Part shown: positions 26,001 through 36,807 of the stretch, in pieces
Layout: each line of letters begins with the position of its first letter
Numbering within the stretch: the first letter of the stretch is position 1
From: Auanema rhodensis
Taxonomy: Eukaryota > Nematoda > Chromadorea > Rhabditida > Rhabditidae
Reading direction: 5' to 3'
Assembly (NCBI GenBank): GCA_964057225.1
Contig: OZ059895.1
Span: 3,038,001 to 3,102,000, forward strand
DNA length: 64,000 nt
Program-made: the position numbers and the translations under genes
Notes under the pieces: generated by a model
Told to the model about the DNA's origin: nothing
The model's input: only the letters and a program-made list of their open reading frames with translations
The model's database searches: none

Positions 26001-28399
26001 GATTAAGAACCTTGTTGTTTGTACACCCATAAAATATACGCAGCACAGGTTACCCTTAAATAATGAACTGACCGTCTAATCAGACATGGATCTTCCCAAG
26101 TTCTGTTGCTTGAATGGATGTTTTCCTACGTAGGCTAGTAAAACATGCCTTTCAAAGCATCAGAACATGTGATCACATTCCAATTTTTTTGTATCTATCT
26201 TGTAAAGATAGTAATATATCATATGTTGAACACTATGTTGGAAAGATTTTAATTCGGTTTTTTTAATTTTTATTCAGTTTGTTTTTTAAACTTTGATTAA
26301 GAACTTTGATTTTTGTACACCCATAAATTATACGCAGCACAGGTTACCCTTAAATAATGAACTGACCGACTAATCAGACATGAATCTTTCCAAGTTCTGT
26401 TGCTTGAATGGATGTTTTCCTACGTAGGCTAGTAAAACATGCCCTTCAAAGCATCAGAACATGTGATCAAATTCCAATTTTTTTGTATCTATCTTGTAAA
26501 GATAGTAATATATCATATGTTGAACACTATGTTGGAAAGATTTTAATTCGGTTTTTTTAATTTTTATTCAGTTTGTTTTTTAAACTTTGATTAAGAACTT
26601 TGATTTTTGTACACCCATAAATTATACGCAGCACAGGTTACCCTTAAATAATAAACTGACCGACTAATCAGACATGGATCTTTCCAAGTTCTGTTGCTTG
26701 AACGGATGTTTTCCTACGTAGGCTAGTAAAACATGCCCTTCAAAGCATCAGAACATGTGATCACATTCCAATATTTTTGTATCTATCTTGTAAAGATAGT
26801 AATATATCATATGTTGAACACTATGTTGGAAAGATTTTAATTCAGATTTTCTAACTTTTATTCAGTTTGTTTTTTAAACTTTGATTAAGAACTTTGATTT
26901 TTGTACACCCATAAATTATACGCAGCACAGGTTACCCTTAAATAATGAACTGACCGTCTAATCAGACATGGATCTTCCCAAGTTCTGTTGCTTGAATGGA
27001 TGTTTTCCTACGTAGGCTAGTAAAACATGCCCTTCAAAGCATCAGAACATGTGATCACATTCCAATTTTTTTGTATCTATCTTGTAAAGATAGTAATATA
27101 TCATATGTTGAACACTATGTTGGAAAGATTTTAATTCGGTTTTTTTAATTTTTATTCAGTTTGTTTTTTAAACTTTGATTAAGAACTTTGATTTTTGTAC
27201 ACCCATAAATTATACGCAGCACAGGTTACCCTTAAATAATGAACTGACCGACTAATCAGACATGAATCTTTCCAAGTTCTGTTGCTTGAATGGATGTTTT
27301 CCTACGTAGGCTAGTAAAACATGCCCTTCAAAGCATCAGAACATGTGATCAAATTCCAATTTTTTTGTATCTATCTTGTAAAGATAGTAATATATCATAT
27401 GTTGAACACTATGTTGGAAAGATTTTAATTCGGTTTTTTTAATTTTTATTCAGTTTGTTTTTTAAACTTTGATTAAGAACTTTGATTTTTGTACACCCAT
27501 AAATTATACGCAGCACAGGTTACCCTTAAATAATAAACTGACCGACTAATCAGACATGGATCTTTCCAAGTTCTGTTGCTTGAACGGATGTTTTCCTACG
27601 TAGGCTAGTAAAACATGCCCTTCAAAGCATCAGAACATGTGATCACATTCCAATATTTTTGTATCTATCTTGTAAAGATAGTAATATATCATATGTTGAA
27701 CACTATGTTGGAAAGATTTTAATTCAGATTTTCTAACTTTTATTCAGTTTGTTTTTTAAACTTTGATTAAGAACTTTGATTTTTGTACACCCATAAATTA
27801 TACGCAGCACAGGTTACCCTTAAATAATGAACTGACCGTCTAATCAGACATGGATCTTCCCAAGTTCTGTTGCTTGAATGGATGTTTTCCTACGTAGGCT
27901 AGTAAAACATGCCCTTCAAAGCATCAGAACATGTGATCACATTCCAATTTTTTTGTATCTATCTTGTAAAGATAGTAATATATCATATGTTGAACACTAT
28001 GTTGGAAAGATTTTAATTCAGATTTTTTCAACTTTCACTCAGTTTGTTTTCTAAACTTTGATTAAGAACCTTGTTGTTTGTACACCCATAAAATATACGC
28101 AGCACAGGTTACCCTTAAATAATGAACTGACCGTCTAATCAGACATGGATCTTCCCAAGTTCTGTTGCTTGAATGGATGTTTTCCTACGTAGGCTAGTAA
28201 AACATGCCCTTCAAAGCATCAGAACATGTGATCAAATTCCAATTTTTTTGTATCTATCTTGTAAAGATAGTAATATATCATATGTTGAACACTATGTTGG
28301 AAAGATTTTCATTCAGATTTTTTAATTTTTATTCAGTTTGTTTTTTAAACTTTGATTAAGAACTTTGATTTTTGTACACCCATAAATTATACGCAGCAC

Positions 28400-31300
28400 A
28401 GGTTACCCTTAAATAATGAACTGACCGACTAATCAGACATGGATCTTTCCAAGTTCTGTTGCTTGAACGGATGTTTTCCTACGTAGGCTAGTAAAACATG
28501 CCCTTCAAAGCATCAGAACATGTGATCACATTCCAATATTTTTGTATCTATCTTGTAAAGATAGTAATATATCATATGTTGAACAGTATGTTGTAAAGAT
28601 TTTAATTCAGATTTTCTAACTTTTATTCAGTTTGTTTTTTAAACTTTGATTAAGAACTTTGATTTTTGTACACCCATAAATTTTACGCAGCACAGGTTAC
28701 CCTTAAATAATGAACTGACCAACTAATCAGACATGGATCTTTCCTAGTTCTGTTGCTTGAATGGATGTTTTCATACGTAGGCTAGTAAAACATGCCCTTC
28801 AAAGCATCAGAACATGTGATCAAATTCCAATTTTTTTGTATCTATCTTGTAAAGATAGTAATATATCATATGTTGAACACTATGTTGGAAAGATTTTAAT
28901 TCAGATTTTCGAACTTTTATTCAGTTTGTTTTTTAAACTTTGATTAAGAACTTTGATTTTTGTACACCCATAAATTATACGCAGCACAGGTTACCCTAAA
29001 TTAATGAACTGACCGACTAATCAGACATGGATCTTTCCAAGTTCTGTTGCTTGAACGGATGTTTTCCTACGTAGGCTAGTAAAACATGCCCTTCAAAGCA
29101 TCAGAACATGTGATCAAATTCCAATTTTTTTGTATCTATCTTGTAAAGATAGTAATATATCATATGTTGAACACTATGTTGGAAAGATTTTAATTCAGAT
29201 TTTTTCAGCTTTCACTCAGTTTGTTTTCTAAACTTTGATTAAGAACCTTGTTGTTTGTACACCCATAAAATATACGCAGCACAGGTTACCCTTAAATAAT
29301 GAACTGACCGTCTAATCAGACATGGATCTTCCCAAGTTCTGTTGCTTGAATGGATGTTTTCTTACGTAGGCTAGTAAAACATGCCCTTCAAAGCATCAGA
29401 ACATGTGATCACATTCCAATTTTTTTGTATCTATCTTGTAAAGATAGTAATATATCATATGTTGAACACTATGTTGGAAAGATTTTAATTCAGATTTTCT
29501 AACTTTTATTCAGTTTGTTTTCTAAACTTTGATTAAGAACTTTGATTTTTGTACACCCATAAATTATACGCAGCACAGGTTACCCTTAAATAATGAACTG
29601 ACCGACTAATCAGACATGGATCTTTCCTAGTTCTGTTGCTTGAATGGATGTTTTCCTACGTAGGCTAGTAAAACATGACCTTCAAAGCATCAGAACATGT
29701 GATCACATTCCAATATTTTTGTATCTATCTTGTAAAGATAGTAATATATCATATGTTGAACACTATGTTGGAAAGATTTTAATTCAGATTTTCTAACTTT
29801 TATTCAGTTTGTTTTTTAAACTTTGATTAAGAACTTTGATTTTTGTACACCCATAAATTATACGCAGCACAGGTTACCCTTGAATAATGAACTGACCGAC
29901 TAATCAGACATGGATCTTTCCTAGTTCTGTTGCTTGAATGGATGTTTTCCTACGTAGGCTAGTAAAACATGCCCTTCAAAGCATCAGAACATGTGATCAC
30001 ATTCCAATTTTTTTGTATCTATCTTGTAAAGATAGTAATAAACTTTGATTTTTGTACACCCATAAATTATACGCAGCACAGGTTACCCTTAAATAATGAA
30101 CTGACCGACTAATCAGACATGGATCTTTCCAAGTTCTGTTGCTTGAACGGATGTTTTCCTACGTAGGCTAGTAAAACATGCCCTTCAAAGCATCAGAACA
30201 TGTGATCACATTCCAATATTTTTGTATCTATCTTGTAAAGATAGTAATATATCATATGTTGAACACTATGTTGGAAAGATTTTAATTCAGATTTTCTAAC
30301 TTTTATTCAGTTTGTTTTTTAAACTTTGATTAAGAACTTTGATTTTTGTACACCCATAAATTATACGCAGCACAGGTTACCCTTAAATAATGAACTGACC
30401 GTCTAATCAGACATGGATCTTCCCAAGTTCTGTTGCTTGAATGGATGTTTTCCTACGTAGGCTAGTAAAACATGCCCTTCAAAGCATCAGAACATGTGAT
30501 CACATTCCAATTTTTTTGTATCTATCTTGTAAAGATAGTAATATATCATATGTTGAACACTATGTTGGAAAGATTTTAATTCAGATTTTTTCAACTTTCA
30601 CTCAGTTTGTTTTCTAAACTTTGATTAAGAACCTTGTTGTTTGTACACCCATAAAATATACGCAGCACAGGTTACCCTTAAATAATGAACTGACCGTCTA
30701 ATCAGACATGGATCTTCCCAAGTTCTGTTGCTTGAATGGATGTTTTCCTACGTAGGCTAGTAAAACATGCCCTTCAAAGCATCAGAACATGTGATCAAAT
30801 TCCAATTTTTTTGTATCTATCTTGTAAAGATAGTAATATATCATATGTTGAACACTATGTTGGAAAGATTTTCATTCAGATTTTTTAATTTTTATTCAGT
30901 TTGTTTTTTAAACTTTGATTAAGAACTTTGATTTTTGTACACCCATAAATTATACGCAGCACAGGTTACCCTTAAATAATAAACTGACCGACTAATCAGA
31001 CATGGATCTTTCCAAGTTCTGTTGCTTGAACGGATGTTTTCCTACGTAGGCTAGTAAAACATGCCCTTCAAAGCATCAGAACATGTGATCACATTCCAAT
31101 ATTTTTGTATCTATCTTGTAAAGATAGTAATATATCATATGTTGAACAGTATGTTGTAAAGATTTTAATTCAGATTTTCTAACTTTTATTCAGTTTGTTT
31201 TTTAAACTTTGATTAAGAACTTTGATTTTTGTACACCCATAAATTTTACGCAGCACAGGTTACCCTTAAATAATGAACTGACCAACTAATCAGACATGGA

Positions 31301-33800
31301 TCTTTCCTAGTTCTGTTGCTTGAATGGATGTTTTCATACGTAGGCTAGTAAAACATGCCCTTCAAAGCATCAGAACATGTGATCACATTCCAATTTTTTT
31401 GTATCTATCTTGTAAAGATAGTAATATATCATATGTTGAACACTATGTTGGAAAGATTTTAATTCAGATTTTCGAACTTTTATTCAGTTTGTTTTTTAAA
31501 CTTTGATTAAGAACTTTGATTTTTGTACACCCATAAATTATACGCAGCACAGGTTACCCTAAATTAATGAACTGACCGACTAATCAGACATGGATCTTTC
31601 CAAGTTCTGTTGCTTGAACGGATGTTTTCCTACGTAGGCTAGTAAAACATGCCCTTCAAAGCATCAGAACATGTGATCAAATTCCAATTTTTTTGTATCT
31701 ATCTTGTAAAGATAGTAATATATCATATGTTGAACACTATGTTGGAAAGATTTTCATTCAGATTTTTTAATTTTTATTCAGTTTGTTTTTTAAACTTTGA
31801 TTAAGAACTTTGATTTTTGTACACCCATAAATTATACGCAGCACAGGTTACCCTTAAATAATGAACTGACCGACTAATCAGACATGGATCTTTCCAAGTT
31901 CTGTTGCTTGAACGGATGTTTTCCTACGTAGGCTAGTAAAACATGCCCTTCAAAGCATCAGAACATGTGATCACATTCCAATTTTTTTGTATCTATCTTG
32001 TAAAGATAGTAATATATCATATGTTGAACACTATGTTGGAAAGATTTTAATTCAGATTTTCTAACTTTTATTCAGTTTGTTTTCTAAACTTTGATTAAGA
32101 ACTTTGATTTTTGTACACCCATAAATTATACGCAGCACAGGTTACCCTTAAATAATGAACTGACCGACTAATCAGACATGGATCTTTCCTAGTTCTGTTG
32201 CTTGAATGGATGTTTTCCTACGTAGGCTAGTAAAACATGACCTTCAAAGCATCAGAACATGTGATCACATTCCAATATTTTTGTATCTATCTTGTAAAGA
32301 TAGTAATATATCATATGTTGAACACTATGTTGGAAAGATTTTAATTCAGATTTTCTAACTTTTATTCAGTTTGTTTTTTAAACTTTGATTAAGAACTTTG
32401 ATTTTTGTACACCCATAAATTATACGCAGCACAGGTTACCCTTGAATAATGAACTGACCGACTAATCAGACATGGATCTTTCCTAGTTCTGTTGCTTGAA
32501 TGGATGTTTTCCTACGTAGGCTAGTAAAACATGCCCTTCAAAGCATCAGAACATGTGATCACATTCCAATTTTTTTGTATCTATCTTGTAAAGATAGTAA
32601 TAAACTTTGATTTTTGTACACCCATAAATTATACGCAGCACAGGTTACCCTTAAATAATGAACTGACCGACTAATCAGACATGGATCTTTCCAAGTTCTG
32701 TTGCTTGAACGGATGTTTTCCTACGTAGGCTAGTAAAACATGCCCTTCAAAGCATCAGAACATGTGATCACATTTCAATTTTTTTGTATCTATCTTGTAA
32801 AGATAGTAATATATCATATGTTGAACACTATGTTGGAAAGATTTTAATTCAGATTTTTTCAACTTTCACTCAGTTTGTTTTCTAAACTTTGATTAAGAAC
32901 CTTGTTGTTTGTACACCCATAAAATATACGCAGCACAGGTTACCCTTAAATAATGAACTGACCGTCTAATCAGACATGGATCTTCCCAAGTTCTGTTGCT
33001 TGAATGGATGTTTTCCTACGTAGGCTAGTAAAACATGCCCTTCAAAGCATCAGAACATGTGATCACATTCCAATTTTTTTGTATCTATCTTGTAAAGATA
33101 GTAATATATCATATGTTGAACACTATGTTGGAAAGATTTTAATTCGGTTTTTTTAATTTTTATTCAGTTTGTTTTTTAAACTTTGATTAAGAACTTTGAT
33201 TTTTGTACACCCATAAATTATACGCAGCACAGGTTACCCTTAAATAATGAACTGACCGACTAATCAGACATGAATCTTTCCAAGTTCTGTTGCTTGAATG
33301 GATGTTTTCCTACGTAGGCTAGTAAAGCATGCCCTTCAAAGCATCAGAACATGTGATCAAATTCCAATTTTTTTGTATCTATCTTGTAAAGATAGTAATA
33401 TATCATATGTTGAACACTATGTTGGAAAGATTTTAATTCGGTTTTTTTAATTTTTATTCAGTTTGTTTTTTAAACTTTGATTAAGAACTTTGATTTTTGT
33501 ACACCCATAAATTATACGCAGCACAGGTTACCCTTAAATAATAAACTGACCGACTAATCAGACATGGATCTTTCCAAGTTCTGTTGCTTGAACGGATGTT
33601 TTCCTACGTAGGCTAGTAAAACATGCCCTTCAAAGCATCAGAACATGTGATCACATTCCAATATTTTTGTATCTATCTTGTAAAGATAGTAATATATCAT
33701 ATGTTGAACACTATGTTGGAAAGATTTTAATTCAGATTTTCTAACTTTTATTCAGTTTGTTTTTTAAACTTTGATTAAGAACTTTGATTTTTGTACACCC
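28400..33800. repeat. Satellite higher-order repeat, shift ~2563 bp
   Basis: The rare gttgtaaag (28592 and 31155), aaattttacg and tttcatacg (28771 and 31334) variants recur at an offset of 2563 bp, followed by acatgacctt copies (about 29673 and 32236) and shortened monomers (about 30034 and 32595). Subtype order agrees in long stretches but not everywhere: monomer-scale replacements are seen between 28.9 and 29.6 kb compared with 31.5-32.1 kb. Confidence 0.7.
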
Positions 33801-34502
33801 ATAAATTATACGCAGCACAGGTTACCCTTAAATAATGAACTGACCGTCTAATCAGACATGGATCTTCCCAAGTTCTGTTGCTTGAATGGATGTTTTCCTA
33901 CGTAGGCTAGTAAAACATGCCCTTCAAAGCATCAGAACATGTGATCACATTCCAATTTTTTTGTATCTATCTTGTAAAGATAGTAATATATCATATGTTG
34001 AACACTATGTTGGAAAGATTTTAATTCAGATTTTTTCAACTTTCACTCAGTTTGTTTTCTAAACTTTGATTAAGAACCTTGTTGTTTGTACACCCATAAA
34101 ATATACGCAGCACAGGTTACCCTTAAATAATGAACTGACCGTCTAATCAGACATGGATCTTCCCAAGTTCTGTTGCTTGAATGGATGTTTTCCTACGTAG
34201 GCTAGTAAAACATGCCCTTCAAAGCATCAGAACATGTGATCAAATTCCAATTTTTTTGTATCTATCTTGTAAAGATAGTAATATATCATATGTTGAACAC
34301 TATGTTGGAAAGATTTTCATTCAGATTTTTTAATTTTTATTCAGTTTGTTTTTTAAACTTTGATTAAGAACTTTGATTTTTGTACACCCATAAATTATAC
34401 GCAGCACAGGTTACCCTTAAATAATGAACTGACCGACTAATCAGACATGGATCTTTCCAAGTTCTGTTGCTTGAACGGATGTTTTCCTACGTAGGCTAGT
34501 AA

Positions 34503-34506
34503 AACA
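34503..34506. other. Target-site duplication, left copy (aaca)
   Basis: aaca directly before the LTR at 34507 equals aaca at 38276-38279. In an uninterrupted monomer this place reads gtaaaacatgccc with a single aaca, which defines the exact insertion point and the element ends. Confidence 0.9.
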
Positions 34507-34842
34507 CGTTCCGTTATGCTCTCGCATCTATCCTATAGACCAATGTAGTCTATAAGATGTGCGATACAGTGTTCCAGATGTAGCGGTATTAATAGAGCAT
34601 AATGGATAACATAAGACTCATGAAAAGAAAGGTTTATTCTACATAATGATTACAATAAGTTACGATAAGAATTAAAGAGATATAAACTATAGGTGAGCTC
34701 TGAGGAGATGACAAGCCATCCTTAGTCATTCCATGAGACAGAACTAAAGTCTGAGTTCCGTATAAAGGGCGTGTCAGCTCCTCTCGTCTCTTGTCGTCTA
34801 GCTCTAACCCGCCTGCTACGTATTGATCATCCGAATGGAACG
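34507..34842 (-). repeat. 3' LTR of the retrotransposon
   Basis: 336 bp, read as identical to 37940-38275. It supplies the last coding bases and the stop codon of gag (34816-34842 overlap) and the polyadenylation signal. Identity of the two LTRs means little time since integration, because both are copied from one template at reverse transcription. Confidence 0.95.
34633..34638 (-). terminator. Polyadenylation signal AATAAA in the 3' LTR
   Basis: tttatt on the plus strand gives AATAAA on the minus strand, downstream of the gag stop codon (34816) by about 180 nt. It is the canonical hexamer and the only good candidate within the LTR. The same signal in the 5' LTR is at 38066-38071 and must be bypassed during transcription. 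Confidence 0.6.
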
Positions 34843-36603
34843 TATGGAGTTAACTCTTGAAGAGCTCCTATCTCTTCCTCTCGATTGGTTTCTTCGTTCT
34901 TTAAATTGTACTCGCCTTTGTCCATTTCTTCCTCCTTGATTGTTATATCGAGGATTATAATTATTTTGGTACCAATTAGTACCATTATTGCTGTTTTGAC
35001 GCTCGTTATTTCTTCCAAAATTATTTGGACGGCGATTATTTCCAAAATTATTATTACGTTGTTGGAAATTGTTATAATTTGAACGGTTTTTATTTGTTTG
35101 ATAATTTTGATAATTTTGATAATTTTGATTATTTTGATTACCGCGCTGGTAACTTCGGTCAAAAGTTCTGTTATCTCTTCTCTCTTTATTGCGCGTAAAG
35201 GGGGCTAGTGCTTGGTTAACTGCATTCACTAGCATCGCCTGAGTGTCTGCCGTCTGGTTCAATATTGATTCTTCCCAGCGAGCAGCCTCAATCGCCTCAG
35301 CAAAGGTTTTGGGCCTTGCTCGGATCACTCCTGCCTTCAGAGTATTTTTAAGTCCTCTCAGGAAGGTTGATCTTAGTATGTGATCCTTATGTGGGTCATC
35401 ACTGGCAAAAGCACTAAGGCTTATTGTTCGCAAAGCCTGAGCAAAGGCATCAATCGAAAGATCCCCTTGACTAGTGTTTTGAAGGCTGATCAGTGCTGGG
35501 TCCTGATTATATTCGGGACAGAGCTTTGATGTTAAAGCTGCTAACAAATCGTTCCATGAACCCGATGTTTTAAGGTGTTCAGGAGTTTGTTTGTATGCTT
35601 CTTCTGCCGCATCATTTTTAAGAAGCAACGGCAGAAGAGTCAACCTTTCAGGTATCACTAGGCCAAGTGCATTAGCGAAGACATTAAATTTAGCGGTAAA
35701 GTCGCGGAAATTGCGGCTACCGTCGTAAACAGGGCAGTAGGGTGATGTTAAAACTTGGGCAATTGTTGTTTTCCCCGCTCCGGGTAAATTGGTTGCGGGC
35801 TCAGTCATTTTTTTCGGAACAGCTATTACTGTATGTGCAGATCTTGAACTTCCTGACGTAGGAGTAATGTGCTCTGTTTGGTTATATTGGTTAGGTGTCG
35901 TCAATTCGTCTAATCTTGGACTATTGAGAATTGGGGTTGATGTTTGTGGGTTATTTTTCAAAAGTTTTCTCTGCTCCGGTGAGGTGATTGGAGATAACGT
36001 ATAGCGCGTGTATGTATTGGGTATTGTAGCAAGTCGCTGTGCTCGGCTAGATTTTGGGTTTGGGTCTTTGGGTGAGCGATTCAATAAATCAACGACTTTG
36101 TTTTTGAGAGATTGTAAGCCTGTTGTTGAAGGTGAATCAGTAGGTTCTTGACTTGAGAGAGAGAGAGAGATATCAGAATTATTTAGATTTTTATTATTTT
36201 TATTTTTATGTATATTGGAAGAGCGTACCTTTTCTTTCGTAGTGGTGTTCGGTGTCTGTTCGTCTATCACCAAGGGTCGCTCGTCGTCTCCAGATGGTAT
36301 GTAGTCCGGATCACTAGAACGTTCTGAAGGAGAAAACGTACCTGCACGGGGCGTGTAAAATTTTTCCACGTTAGGCTTCTCCTCTGCTGTGTCTTCGTTG
36401 ATGATGGCGACACTTTGCGCGCGAGTTCGGCTTCTGGTTACTGGAGCTGAGTCGCGGGGATGCGGGTTGGAGTGCGTACTGAGAGGTACTGCTGAGTTAT
36501 ACCTTCTCTCCACCTTGTTAGGACTCTTGGTTTGAAAAAACCTCGAGTGTCTGATTACGTGTGGGATGATGGAATTTGAACGTAATTGGGTGGGTATGTA
36601 CGT
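34816..36603 (-). CDS. gag: Gag polyprotein, main open frame (N-terminus uncertain)
   Basis: Structural capsid protein of the retrotransposon. Residues are numbered from the GTG at 36513 (565 codons). Residues 1-235 are Ser/Thr/Pro/Asn-rich and look disordered. Residues about 256-420 resemble the Ty3/mdg4 retrotransposon gag capsid domain: an YDGSRNFRDF start, a helix with LPLLLKNDAAEEAY, a SWNDLLAALTSKL helix, and a later FLRGLKNTLKAGV helix. Residues about 440-565 are a basic Asn/Gln/Arg-rich tail with NYQ repeats and RS/RG motifs, probably for RNA binding, with no CCHC zinc knuckle. The frame is open back to a TAA at 36604-36606 but has no ATG before codon 236 (35808). So either translation starts at 35808 (330 residues, still holding capsid and tail), or the upstream ATG frame at 36807, which is in the same frame, belongs to it. 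The last codons lie in the 3' LTR. No pol follows. Confidence 0.85.
   Translation of the reverse strand, partial: TYIPTQLRSNSIIPHVIRHSRFFQTKSPNKVERRYNSAVPLSTHSNPHPRDSAPVTRSRTRAQSVAIINEDTAEEKPNVEKFYTPRAGTFSPSERSSDPDYIPSGDDERPLVIDEQTPNTTTKEKVRSSNIHKNKNNKNLNNSDISLSLSSQEPTDSPSTTGLQSLKNKVVDLLNRSPKDPNPKSSRAQRLATIPNTYTRYTLSPITSPEQRKLLKNNPQTSTPILNSPRLDELTTPNQYNQTEHITPTSGSSRSAHTVIAVPKKMTEPATNLPGAGKTTIAQVLTSPYCPVYDGSRNFRDFTAKFNVFANALGLVIPERLTLLPLLLKNDAAEEAYKQTPEHLKTSGSWNDLLAALTSKLCPEYNQDPALISLQNTSQGDLSIDAFAQALRTISLSAFASDDPHKDHILRSTFLRGLKNTLKAGVIRARPKTFAEAIEAARWEESILNQTADTQAMLVNAVNQALAPFTRNKERRDNRTFDRSYQRGNQNNQNYQNYQNYQTNKNRSNYNNFQQRNNNFGNNRRPNNFGRNNERQNSNNGTNWYQNNYNPRYNNQGGRNGQRRVQFKERRNQSRGRDRSSSRVNSIRSIRMINT
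34865..34882 (-). promoter_or_regulatory. Candidate polypurine tract, displaced from the LTR
   Basis: On the minus strand GAGAGGAAGAGATAGGAG is an all-purine run apart from one T. It lies inside the gag coding sequence, 22 bp before the 3' LTR starts at 34842. A functional polypurine tract normally touches the LTR, and the bases that do so here (ending TTAACTCCATA) are not purine-rich. So either this tract is not the primer, or plus-strand priming is unusual. Confidence 0.3.
35098..35140 (-). repeat. 9-bp tandem repeat coding NYQ repeats in gag
   Basis: gataatttt is repeated three times, followed by gattatttt variants. On the minus strand this encodes the (NQ)NYQ-NYQ-NYQ run in the basic gag tail. 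The unit is a whole number of codons, so slippage can change its length without breaking the frame. Confidence 0.75.
36155..36170. repeat. (GA)8 dinucleotide microsatellite inside gag
   Basis: Eight perfect GA units. On the minus strand they encode an alternating Ser-Leu run in the disordered N-terminal part of gag. Length changes here that are not multiples of three would shift the frame. Confidence 0.8.
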
Positions 36604-36606
36604 TTA
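36604..36606 (-). other. In-frame TAA splitting the gag frame
   Basis: Single stop codon between the 67-codon ATG frame and the gag frame, both in the same phase. The context (AAC AAC TAA ACG TAC on the minus strand) does not match the well-known readthrough contexts that I can recall (UAG CAA UUA, UGA CUA). A point mutation from a sense codon is the simplest origin. Confidence 0.6.
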
Positions 36607-36807
36607 GTTGTTGGTGGTAAGTTGGGAAAAGCTAGATTGAGACTGACAACTGGTTTGGTCAAGTCGGAAGGATAGGAATGAATCCAAGGTTCTGGCCATA
36701 ACTTTAGATCCGCCTTCTACCGTACTTTGAAATTGGACTTTGGTTATCTTGGTCTTTTGGGTCCAATTTGTATAGCATTTGCATTTTTCTTTTCTCTTTG
36801 CACGCAT
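36604..36807 (-). CDS. Short open frame in phase with gag; probable severed gag N-terminus
   Basis: 67 codons starting with ATG at 36807 and ending in TAA at 36604-36606. It is in the same reading frame as gag, and the frame stays open straight after the stop, so ATG 36807 to the gag stop at 34816 forms 663 codons with one internal TAA. The start of the product is strongly basic (RAKRKEKCK), which would suit nuclear targeting or membrane/RNA contact at a gag N-terminus. No domain is recognised. It may be the broken 5' end of gag, the first exon of a spliced gag, or a small upstream ORF. I could not pick a clear GT-AG intron that removes the stop. Confidence 0.5.
   Translation of the reverse strand: MRAKRKEKCKCYTNWTQKTKITKVQFQSTVEGGSKVMARTLDSFLSFRLDQTSCQSQSSFSQLTTNN

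Larger units (their letters stand above)
1..34506. repeat. Left block of ~295-bp satellite DNA array
   Basis: Head-to-tail tandem array. The landmark tatacgcagcacagg recurs at 5, 299, 595, 890, 1185, 1479, 1774 and 2069, so the period is 294-296 bp. Length divided by period, allowing for 11 shortened monomers, gives about 120 copies. All copies face the same way. Monomers differ by scattered substitutions and by a variable A+T-rich segment, while the core from the landmark to the agatag hairpin is strongly conserved. No gene is embedded here; the 60-86 codon open frames are one reading frame of the monomer. The array begins before position 1 and is cut at 34506 by the retrotransposon. Homogenised tandem arrays of this kind are typical of pericentromeric, centromeric or subtelomeric heterochromatin; which of these applies cannot be told here. 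Confidence 0.98.

Noticed and set aside
1-34506. CRISPR-like or phage-like repeat array
   Set aside because: The repeats are ~295 bp with no unique spacers, and the associated element is a eukaryotic LTR retrotransposon.
34827-35162. 111-codon minus-strand frame rich in Ile, and the 65-codon plus-strand frame opposite it
   Set aside because: Both are other-frame shadows of the low-complexity Asn/Gln-rich end of gag.
35770-35790. LPGAGKTT in gag as a Walker A nucleotide-binding loop
   Set aside because: The leading Gly/Ala of [AG]xxxxGK[ST] is missing (Asn is there), there is no Walker B, and the segment lies in the linker before the capsid domain.
35789-36004. 71-codon plus-strand frame
   Set aside because: Antisense shadow of gag with no recognisable domain or signals.
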